A stretch of 64,000 bases of DNA, from NCBI RefSeq assembly GCF_040954835.1, contig NC_090698.1, forward strand, positions 47,316,284 through 47,380,283, read 5' to 3'. A model generated the notes under the pieces. The model worked only from the letters and a program-made list of their open reading frames with translations. It had not been told where the DNA came from and ran no database searches. Every line of letters starts with the position of its first letter. The first letter of the stretch is position 1. The DNA is from Lepisosteus oculatus. Taxonomy: Eukaryota; Chordata; Actinopteri; Semionotiformes; Lepisosteidae. Of this stretch, positions 41,641-54,949 are shown piece by piece. A program made the position numbers and the translations under genes.

Positions 41641-41944
41641 ATATTCTGATGTCCTTGATTCTCCTAGATTAAATTCCTGCACCTGAATGTTCTTTTTCAT
41701 GTAAAGTGCTAAACATCACTCCATTTCCATCTTTCCAGGCTCTCCACAACACTAATGTGGGTACTAATGTTGTTTCTTCACCCTCACTATCAGCCATGTT
41801 TCTGTGATGACAGTTGCATCCTAATCACCCACCAATGTAGCATCTCTGAATATTGCCTTCTGAATATTGCTTCTCGTGGGCTAGTATTTATAAACATTAT
41901 ACAGTATATAAAGGCACCTGGTACACTGGTTTGTTTTCTCTTTG

Positions 41945-42310
41945 GGTTCCTATGTGATATAACATCTGCTGTTTGCGGATGATTTCATCCTCCTTGCTTC
42001 TTCTGACTAGAATCTCAGACTGGAAAGGTTTGTAGCCAAGTATGCTGCAGTCATGATGAGAGGGTAGTACCTATAAAACTGAGGACATGGTTCTCTTGGA
42101 GAAAATAGTGGCTTGCTCTCTCCAGTTGAGGAGGGTACAGCTGCCCCAAGTGAAGCAAGTACCTCAGGGACTTGCTCACGAGTGGGGGGTAGAGGGGATC
42201 GTGAGACTGTGGATCAGAGCAGCAGCTTCAGTATTGCTAACGCTGTACTTGCGGCCATGAAGGGGGAGCTGAGTTTGCAGATGAAGCTCAGTTTTCCAGT
42301 CCATGGTCAC
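41945..42310 (+). mobile_element. LINE reverse-transcriptase remnant with FADD motif
   Basis: Frame from 41972 reads F-A-D-D-F-I-L-L-A-S-S-D then stop; F/YADD is the catalytic motif of non-LTR reverse transcriptases. The region downstream keeps the usual order (LRLERFVAKY; 'gccccaagtgaagcaagtacctc'; 'cacgagtgggg-gtagagggg'; 'gaagggggagctgag'). Stops and shifts make it a pseudogene. Confidence 0.7.
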
Positions 42311-43170
42311 AGGCTTTGTAGTAGTGACCGTAAGCACCAGCCAAACATTTAACTTGTAATAATTTAAACATGCTGTAGTATTTAAAAGGAGGATAAGAAT
42401 GATGTATCCACACTCACACGGGGGAGGAAATAAATCTCTTCGCTTATCAATTAAGTGTATAGGCCAGATTTGAAAATGCTTTATTTTTGCCAAGATGATA
42501 AGAGCAACAAAACAGCAAGTTGGCAAGCCAAATTAATTCAGTCTCAAGCAGGAGAAGCTAAGGAGGATCACAAAATTCTAATTGAAACACTATTGAAAAA
42601 TGTTGTCAGAACAATTCAGATACAGAGGGAATGTTTCATTATTGAAGTAGAGCAAATTGTCATTGGAAAAATACATTAATGTATTGCACCTCTGTACAGA
42701 TCTGTTGAAACATCAGATTCGGAGGGAATTTTAACTAAATTGTGGCAACAGTAATTTGTAAGATAAAGATGCCAATTTAACTAAATCAAATTCTCTTTGT
42801 ATTGGCAAGGTTAATTAAAAGGGAAAAAGTATTCAATATAAAGGGTACTGAGATGCTTATTTACCTTTATGTCCCAACTGCAACCTCAGATTTTTAAGTT
42901 TTACAGATAAGAAATATGATGGGTACTTTACCGTAACAAAATACAGTATATCCGATGTGCTGGTTTATGCTCCAGTCATTAACAAATATAAAAGAATAGT
43001 TCTAAAATGCCAGGAAATGTATTTTGCTGCAAGAAAGTACCCAGCAAAGCAAAAACACTGTTAAATAGGACTTCAGAGAAACATTTTCACAAAGAGAAAA
43101 GCAAGACTTGTCAGTTTCATAGCCTTTAATAACAATAAGGATATAACTTTAAAACAAGTTTCAGTCACAA
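42311..43170. other. No gene seen between LINE remnant and plk2 3' end
   Basis: The 74-codon plus frame at 42,455-42,679 ends in a stop and has no domain. The block 42,480-42,680 is low in simple sequence and may be conserved non-coding DNA. Confidence 0.45.
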
Positions 43171-43179
43171 AAGCATGAA

Positions 43180-43250
43180 TTATTTCAATTTATTATTTTT
43201 ATTAAATAAATAATAAATACTGCACTTTGTCCATAATTTATTTCTGTAAC
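43180..43250 (-). promoter_or_regulatory. plk2 3' end: AU-rich element and polyadenylation signals
   Basis: Read on the minus strand, the region about 500-560 nt past the plk2 stop has overlapping ATTTA pentamers (43203-43220) followed by two AATAAA hexamers (43198-43203 and 43189-43194). Clustered ATTTA close to the poly(A) signal is typical of unstable immediate-early mRNAs. The 3' UTR is thus about 560 nt, 43751 down to about 43,170. The cleavage site itself is not determined. Confidence 0.55.
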
Positions 43251-43750
43251 AACAAGGAATGTATCTGTCCAGACACACCATGTGGAATTGTCCTTATTCC
43301 AACACAGACTTTCAAAAGTAAGGTGTTCTTACGTTCACAGCTAGGCAGCACAAGACTGCCTTGTCAGAAATTGACCACAATCTAGCCCTGGTGGGATGTT
43401 TTCACAGTTTTAAGTCTATTTTGCTCTACAGAGAGCTACGTGATATTACCCTGCTTTGTTGATGCATATGTTACAAGCTGCAAGACTAAATTATCCAGAA
43501 TTCCAAGTCAAGATCAACAAAGCAAGATTTTCTACAATAAAATTTAAATAAAAAAGTCCATCTGGATCCAGCCCAGCATTCTTCTCAAAAAGGATTGGTT
43601 GGATGTTTCGTACCTCCGTCCTTTTAAATCACTTCCAGCCCGCCAAACTGTCAACATACAAGTACATCCACTGAAAACGCTTGCCAAAGCCCCACTGATT
43701 AGAAATCCACCCTTTTTCATTCTTGCAAAGTCCCTCAGAGTTCTCAGACT

Positions 43751-48505
<4,755 letters not shown>

Positions 48506-48563
48506 TCCGAAACAATCCTTAATGCTCTCCTCACAAGTGTGGTGGGAAAGAGCGAGCAGATCA

Positions 48564-48571
48564 TTTTTATA
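48564..48571 (-). promoter_or_regulatory. TATA box of plk2
   Basis: The minus strand reads TATAAAAA about 60 bases upstream of the plk2 start codon, inside TTATAAAAATG. Transcription would start near 48,535-48,542, giving a short 5' UTR of roughly 30-40 nt. A TATA promoter fits a rapidly inducible gene. The position is seen; the start site is inferred. Confidence 0.7.
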
Positions 48572-48581
48572 ACCAAACGGT

Positions 48582-48589
48582 CCGCCCCC
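48582..48589 (-). promoter_or_regulatory. GC box (Sp1-type) of plk2 promoter
   Basis: The minus strand reads GGGGGCGG immediately upstream of the TATA box, a match to the Sp1/KLF consensus. It stands out in an otherwise AT-rich region. Confidence 0.55.
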
Positions 48590-48600
48590 TTCTCCGGCTT

Positions 48601-48620
48601 TCCAACGTCACATGGTTGGA
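48601..48620 (-). promoter_or_regulatory. CRE half-site / E-box inside a short inverted repeat, plk2 promoter
   Basis: The segment has 6-bp inverted arms (TCCAAC and GTTGGA). They enclose TGACGT, a CREB/ATF half site (48605-48610), overlapping the E-box CACATG (48609-48614). It lies about 40 bp upstream of the TATA box, where an activity-response element would be expected. Binding by CREB or a bHLH factor is inferred. Confidence 0.45.
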
Positions 48621-49437
48621 GTTTCTCTATGGAGGTCGTGTTTCTGTGCTGTGACTTACTTATTGGCTCATGATGCCAGAAGAAAGGAATCTCACCTACG
48701 TCTATGCGAAAGCTTGTACAGGCTCGAGAAACATGTGCAGAGGAACATGTCCTAACCAAAGCAACAGTGACATGAATGTATAGCTTAGCACAATTCTCCG
48801 GTTTAAACGTTATAGCTACAAAACTCCAGAAAAAATCCGAATTGTGAAGAGAATCGGTGATTTTAATATTTATACGATCCAAAACATTTGTTAAAGTATA
48901 TTCAATTAGTATTCTTTTTTATAACATTTCCCTTACAGAAAGTGTTCAAATGAACCGCTAAATAGCGTTACTAGTAACAGATAATAACTGAATTATTGTT
49001 TATTATCATTGAAATATTAACTTTCTAATGGAAGACTATTTCGATCTGAATTTCACGCTAATCTGTGGAATTCAAATTGAAACAGTTACGAGTAAACATC
49101 TTCTTACGGGCTTGGCGTGCTTAGTTTGAAAAACATTGCAATACAATGTGAATTAAAGGTGCTATATAAACAATATAAACAATGGCTAAAACAAAACGTC
49201 TGAACGAAAACAAAAAGAGAAATGAAATAGTGCCGCCCTCAAGTGGTAAATATTGAACATTACAACTTCAACGTACTGCAGTTCGTTCACCTCATGTATT
49301 CTGAATAACAAGGTCCACATTCATTCTGCTATCTGTAATTACAGCAAAATTCAATTTTGAAATAAAGATAATCGAAGCTTGTTTTATGTAATAGATCAAA
49401 TCATTCTCTTGTAGTACCAAAACTGAAAGTGATGTTA

Positions 49438-49477
49438 CTTCGAGGGTTTTGGTAATTTCAAACCAAAACCCTCGAAG
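49438..49477. repeat. Perfect 16-bp inverted repeat, 8-bp spacer
   Basis: Arms CTTCGAGGGTTTTGGT (49438-49453) and its exact reverse complement (49462-49477) enclose aatttcaa. It lies about 930 bp upstream of the plk2 start codon. No coding or repeat context explains it. Confidence 0.85.
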
Positions 49478-50817
49478 GCCAAGAGGTGAAATAATGGAAC
49501 TTGTTATATTGTTATATTGCTGCGCCATGTAATTTTAAACACGGTGACGCCACCACATGGTAGGACCCAGGAACTGCGGAAATACTATTGCTGTCAGCAC
49601 CATAAGACTTCGAACCAGGACCCTTTCTAGGCTTCACGTGATTGCTCAGCTTTAATAAAATCATGTTTTTCCTAGTCATTTTTTGGCTGCCCCTCGTGGT
49701 CAAGGATGACTGCTCCAATATGGGATCTGCACACTTTTGGCAGATGGAGCAGGTGTTGTCTTGGGAGATGTTTAGGTATGAGATGCCTGTGCCTGACACC
49801 TTTTAATATGGAAAAATAATTGCCTACCATCTTTACATCCGGACAAAGCACGATATTGATCCACTTACATGGTGACCAAGATGATTGGTGGGAATCCTAC
49901 AGCTGTAGCCTTCATACACCAGAACTACTATTCTGCCATAGTAAACTTGATACACAAAACTTTGTTTGCAGAGTATTGAGGATGCAGGAATCTTTGGACT
50001 TTGGAACCATAACTTTCATATACAGTAACAGTTAATCCAAAGAACCATCATTGGGTGTGCAGTTATGCGTTTTCATATATTTTAAAACCTGCTGTAAATT
50101 TAAGTCTTCAACAATTAAGCTTACTGAGTTTTAATTGTTTACCAAAGACAAACATCTAAACTTGCAACCCAGTATACAGTATTTAGAATTAGATAAGTCT
50201 TTCTGCATCTTTTTTCTTACACTGTTTATACACAAATATATTTTCTGACACTGGAAAAAACCCTGCGTCTAAACATAAAACAAAGTCTGACGAGTTGGTG
50301 GCAAAAACCACAAAGCTGTAAGAGGAAATGCATACGAGCAGAAAGGGATCACTTGTTCCTATCAAGAACATATTATATTGCAACTTGACCTTGACTCCAC
50401 AACCATTTCTTTAAGACATCAATTCAGAAGATTTCTACTCAGGTAAAAAGTTCTTGGTGTGTTGTTTATTTTGCAATTGTCTGATTTTTCTTTAATGGAA
50501 TCTTAAACAAGTTTCATGTACTTTAGATTTTCTTTTCATCATTTTAAAATTTATCATAGATTATTTCCTGTTACTATTAAGCTGTTCACAGTTTTACTGC
50601 TGCACAAATTATTTACTGCATACTGCATGATAGACAGAAGGACACTGCTGATTTTTGTTCTGCTGAATCCAATCAGAACTTTTCTGAAAGTAACCTTTCA
50701 TGGTGCTATTTTCCACTTTCTTCCAAACAATATATTAACAGTACCATCGATTAAAATTAGGAAATAGATGGAGAACTGAAATTTGATTATTCCATGTTTT
50801 AAGATAAATTCATGCTG

Positions 50818-50870
50818 AAAAGCAAAAAGAAAGAAGGAAAAAAAGAGAAAGAGAAAAAGAAAGAACAGCT
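50818..50870 (+). repeat. Purine (AG) tract
   Basis: An almost unbroken run of A and G (aaaagcaaaaagaaagaagg and onward) sits about 1.2 kb upstream of gapt. It is followed at 50,980-51,035 by several repeats of 'aatacacatta'. Simple-sequence DNA. Confidence 0.7.
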
Positions 50871-51759
50871 TTTCAGCTGTGAGTCAAATCTGTATATAAT
50901 ATCTTGTAGGATATACATTATACTGTGTATTTTATATATTTACAGTATAATGTAATATACTACACATTACAGTTTACTGAAAATAATACACATTATTACA
51001 TAATAATACACATTAAATAATACACATTATTTTCACTGAGATAAATGGACAGAGGCTACTGAACATTTTCAGTATTTTTCATCTGATGGATAACCTAGTG
51101 ATACAAGATTCAAAAGAATGGTTCATCTTCCATTCCATCTAGAAGTGTTCAAAGAAAATGGTTATATGGTTTCAAAGAATGTAAAGCTGGTGACAAAGCT
51201 CAGCACTAATGAAAAATAGTGAAATGAATAGTTTATTATTTATTTGAACTGAATGGCAAATCTTTTAACTTTTACTGCATAACAAAATTTTGGGGACTGG
51301 TAAAATTATGTTGCCTGTCATCTACCGAGTTAGTCTCCTACTCCCCCCAAGACCCTGAATTGAACAAATTCAATAGAAAGTGGATGATTGTTAAAATGAT
51401 ATTAGTTTGCTCACTTGAAATAAACTTAATTAGTTACACCGTGCATTCGTGAAACTATACCAGTGATACATTTTAAAGTGTAAATCTATAGTCTCTTCAG
51501 AAAACTTCTTTAAGATCCTTTATTAATATCATAAAGATCAACAAGGATAGATCTATAATATGCATTAGGCACTAATATTGTAATTGAAAGTAGTTTTGAT
51601 TATTAACCAATCAGAATTTTCTAAAGTAATTGCAGGGAAAATGTTAGTTTGCTGTGTTAAATTATTACGCTTTGAAATTTTCTATTTACACTTATTTGTG
51701 CAGTTATATACCTGCTCAAATGCATTTTTGCATTGCAACCGGAACCTTAGATAACAATA

Positions 51760-52107
51760 TCCTCTTTTAGCTTCCCTTTCCCCTTTATTTTCACACAGAT
51801 CTTTCTTCATGACAACCCAAGTTGCTCTCTAGAAGGCAAAGTCAGCAGCATATCTGGGGGCACTTATTCCTCGAAGACTGATGTCTGCAGGGAGTGACTC
51901 GATCTGGCAACAACATTAAACAAAAAATAAAGACTCAGATTCAAGGAGCCGTACTAAATTAAAGGCCCATCTGCTGTAAAATAAAATCGGAATATAGCCT
52001 TATGCGGTAAATTAAAAGTTCATTAAGTGCTGTAGCAGTTCAAGTAAATTCATATTCCATAGTTTCCAAGTCTGAGGTGGTCACAATTCATACGTATTGA
52101 AACAGCA
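51760..52107 (+). promoter_or_regulatory. Probable 5' UTR and splice acceptor of gapt
   Basis: A strong pyrimidine tract (51761-51792) ends in ttcacacag at 51798, a good 3' splice site on the plus strand. The sequence from 51799 to 52107 would then be 5' UTR in the same exon as the coding region. An upstream non-coding exon and promoter are not identified. Inference from splice-site quality only. Confidence 0.4.
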
Positions 52108-52644
52108 ATGTCAAACTGCACTTCTTTGGAGAAATGTGGGCAAGGGTGTTGTCCAGAAAAAGTCTCTGTTTGCTGTGGCCTGATTTTCCAGTGGTGCAGA
52201 TGCTATCATGGACAGAGGGCTAACATTTCGAGAGACTTAGAAAAAGTAATGGAAAAAAAACATTACCGAATGAAAGCCTCCCCAGAGCCAAAATCCTACG
52301 AAGTAAGACCTCAGTCATCTCACTCTGTGTCAGGACCTGTTGGTGTTCTCACTTATTCTTCCGATTCTCTCTCGGGAAGCGCCCCCAAGCAGAGTCTTTA
52401 TGAGAACATTCATATTCAGAAACAAATGGATCAGAGTCAGAAGAATACAGGAGGCTATGCACAGCATGACGAGCCTGAAGACGTTTACATTGAGTGCAAT
52501 ACAGCTGTGGAACACCATATTTATGGGAATGATGCATCCAACCTGTATTATAACTATGAGGGACCTACTGATAATAAAGAGCCTCACAATGAAGAGGGAG
52601 ATGACGTTTACATTTTCCCAGATAATGTACTTGGCAGGAACTGA
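52108..52644 (+). CDS. gapt: GRB2-binding adaptor (GAPT) homologue, 178 residues
   Basis: In mammals GAPT is a small adaptor of B cells and myeloid cells that recruits GRB2 through phosphotyrosine motifs. The C-terminal third matches the human protein in order and wording: HHIYGNDASNLYYNYEGP and DVYIFPDN here, against EEHIYGNETSSDYYNF and DIYILPDS in human. GRB2-type YxN sites are Y98-E-N, Y139-G-N and Y147-Y-N; further tyrosines are Y127 and Y168. The start is supported by MSNC against human MSKSC and by an in-frame stop (TAG at 52060) upstream. The coding region is one uninterrupted exon. Position next to plk2 agrees with the mammalian order PLK2-GAPT. The odd point is that the human protein has a clear transmembrane helix after residue 10, whereas here residues 4-32 hold eight cysteines and only a weak hydrophobic run (19-29). 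Either membrane attachment differs or a membrane-encoding exon is spliced in (possible acceptor ttttccag ending at 52191). Confidence 0.85.
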   Translation: MSNCTSLEKCGQGCCPEKVSVCCGLIFQWCRCYHGQRANISRDLEKVMEKKHYRMKASPEPKSYEVRPQSSHSVSGPVGVLTYSSDSLSGSAPKQSLYENIHIQKQMDQSQKNTGGYAQHDEPEDVYIECNTAVEHHIYGNDASNLYYNYEGPTDNKEPHNEEGDDVYIFPDNVLGRN

Positions 52645-52954
52645 ACAGAACTACTTAGTCAATCCATATATTTTGCCCTGCCAAAACAAGACAGTGTGTA
52701 TAACAAGACTCAAGAAAGCATGCCGGAGTACTGTTATTCTGAATCTGAATACCTCCTTTTGCATTTGTGGCAGCAGTGTCTCTACTACAATTTCATTTTT
52801 AATACTTTTAAGTCAATATGCTACTAAATGTTTATTAGAAATGTGCTAAATGTAGATAGCTCTAGTTGTGTTTAAATAGCTTCTAGCATTTTGGCTTATT
52901 TTAATATACCTGATATTTAATTAGAAAATTGCATTTTGTAGTTACGTTTTGAAT

Positions 52955-52960
52955 AATAAA
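52955..52960 (+). promoter_or_regulatory. Polyadenylation signal of gapt
   Basis: AATAAA lies 311 nt past the gapt stop codon, the first such hexamer in the downstream sequence. Predicted mRNA end near 52,975-52,985. Confidence 0.55.
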
Positions 52961-52984
52961 AAATATGAAAATTCCTGAACGTAA

Positions 52985-53645
52985 AACATCTGCGGACAAC
53001 CTGCTGAAATGGAGAGATACTTTGTGTGCCAAAAATATGTTGTTTCCACTTTGGAACAAACTACATTTAAAATATGCTTTTGAAAACTATTGCATTGCTT
53101 TATAAAAGTCTTATTTTCGTTCAGTAAAAAAGTATTTAATCATAATAATTTAAAGTTTGACGTAACCATGTTAATAAAACTAGTTTTTAGCAGATTTATT
53201 ACAAAAACCAGGCAATGTAAGAGAAATAATAACAGTAAGGTACAGGACATGCACACTATTCCAGAATATTCCCTGGATTCTGTGAACAAGGAAATACATT
53301 CCTGTTTAACCCCTGCTCTTGGTATGGTGACACTTTGCCTTTCCTGAACTAGTCCAGTAGGGGACCTTGAGTTTGATTTCCCTTCAGTGGGGAATAGAGG
53401 CAGAATCATTAACGAAAATCAAACTTTCAAACTCTGTGATAAGTGGCACTAGTTAAGATCTGATACTCGTCACAAAATAACGACAAATAATATTGCAATG
53501 GAAGTTGTGGCTATTGTTATGCAAAGCATTTGTTTTTCCCAAAGAGCAATTTAAATGTGGTTTGTTTTTCAGTGGAAGTGACATACAGTTTATTGGCCAC
53601 AAAGCATTTCAGAGAATGCAAGACAGAGGACATTTTACATAGGGA
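52985..53645. other. Downstream of gapt, nothing recognised
   Basis: The paired frames at 53,090-53,347 (plus) and 53,140-53,409 (minus) have no domain. No repeat recognised. Confidence 0.5.
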
Positions 53646-53660
53646 GTTCATAACTGAATG

Positions 53661-53861
53661 TAGTTCAGGTGGGTAGCTGCGTCAGCATGCGTAGGCTGCA
53701 AAGGAACAAGTAATAGGTTTATTCCATGCTGAAAAAAAGAAGAAAGAGAACACAACGTTTCGGCCGTGGAGCCTTCTTCACACCTGAAGAAGGCTCCACG
53801 GCCGAAACGTTGTGTTCTCTTTCTTCTTTTTTTCAGCATGGAATAAACCTATTACTTGTTC
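53661..53861 (+). repeat. Foldback retroposon with perfect 77-bp inverted repeat
   Basis: A 43-bp head (53661-53703) is followed by two arms, 53704-53780 and 53785-53861. They are exact reverse complements over all 77 bases, separated by a 4-base loop (cacc). The element is flanked by an exact 15-bp direct duplication, GTTCATAACTGAATG, at 53646-53660 and 53862-53876. The head and arm start have weak RNA polymerase III box-like words (gggtagctgcgtcag; aggtttattcc). A long target duplication fits LINE-driven insertion, while the foldback form looks like a MITE. Class not settled. Confidence 0.85.
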
Positions 53862-53876
53862 GTTCATAACTGAATG

Positions 53877-54949
53877 CTGCTCTATCTTGTTCAGTTATAC
53901 AAATCTGTTTAGTGAAATGCTCCACCAAATTACTATTGAACGTTGCTAATCTCTAACTTTTTGTTAAGTTTTCAAAGCTTCTGTGTAAACTAGACTGAGG
54001 AGAAAATCCCCTTGGTTATTGCTGGTTTATTTTATATAATTTAACAGTTTTGAAAAGAGCTAGGGATAAGTTATGGACAACCGCTCCTAAGTCCAATATT
54101 TTTATTGTTGAGCTCTCTTCATTGATGTATACTATATATACTGTATAAGTCAAATAATGGCTTAAAGGAAACTACTGTATCTAGAATCAACTGTGTTCAT
54201 ACATCCAACAAATTTAGGCCTTGTAAAAAAGTATTCCTTAGTATTAATGCAGACCTCACACAGTAATTGCAAATTTAATTTTTATTTTTGATTCATCTCT
54301 ATTTATAGATTATTGTTCACAAACAATGGAAATGCAAACTTGCATGGCTTTTTTACTGTGAAATGAATGCATTAGTCAGACATTAATTTCTAAGAGAAAG
54401 TCAATATAACCTGTTTCATATGAAGAAGTGAATACACATGTAACCAAAATGAGAGACATACAGTAGAGTGTTTAATCGATGATGCCTTCCCTAAAACCTA
54501 ACTCTTCATGATGAATTCTCAAAGTTAGGTTTTGATTATGGCTTATGTAAGTATACAGGCTTTGTAGAGGCATCTGGAAAAGTAGAAACCATAAACATGA
54601 TATGAAACGAAATTATCCAGGCGTGTACAATCGTTGTCCAGAGCAGTCAGTATGTCTGTAGTTCTTCATTCGAGCTCACCTCTTAAGAACCTAAAGCAGC
54701 CACTATTGACTTATTTGGACTAATTTATCAACCTCAGGGGACGATGATAATGGGAACCTCAAGACAGCGGATTACCAAGATTTGGTGTAGAGTGAACAAC
54801 ATATGCAGTTTCACACAGAGTTTCCGTTACATTAAAAGGTTTGTTTCAAAAGAGAGGTTTTTTGTAGACGATTATATTTAGTATTAAAATACTATGCCTC
54901 TTTTAAAAAACTGTTTGTCAATACCCAATTAGCTTCAAATTGAAAGCGA
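53877..54949. other. 3' flank / possible 3' UTR of the FAM173-like gene
   Basis: On the minus strand a candidate AATAAA lies at 54,281-54,286, about 670 nt past the stop. The transcript end is not otherwise supported. Confidence 0.35.

Larger units (their letters stand above)
48640..51759. other. plk2-gapt intergenic region
   Basis: This holds the far upstream region of plk2 and any 5' exon of gapt. A block at 49,520-49,800 gives C-S-I-C-Q-K-C-A-D-P-I-L on the minus strand. It resembles the terminal zinc-finger stretch of some LINE ORFs, but only weakly. The 16-bp hairpin and the purine tract are listed separately. Confidence 0.45.

Noticed and set aside
42176..42526. 116-codon minus-strand frame
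   Set aside because: Antisense to the LINE reverse-transcriptase remnant.
49512..49799. 95-codon minus-strand frame with CSICQKC
   Set aside because: The resemblance to a LINE terminal zinc finger is weak, with no second histidine pair and no flanking reverse-transcriptase sequence; mentioned only in the intergenic entry.
52340..52849. 169-codon plus-strand frame overlapping gapt
   Set aside because: It is the alternative frame of the gapt exon and runs into its 3' UTR; no homology that I can see.
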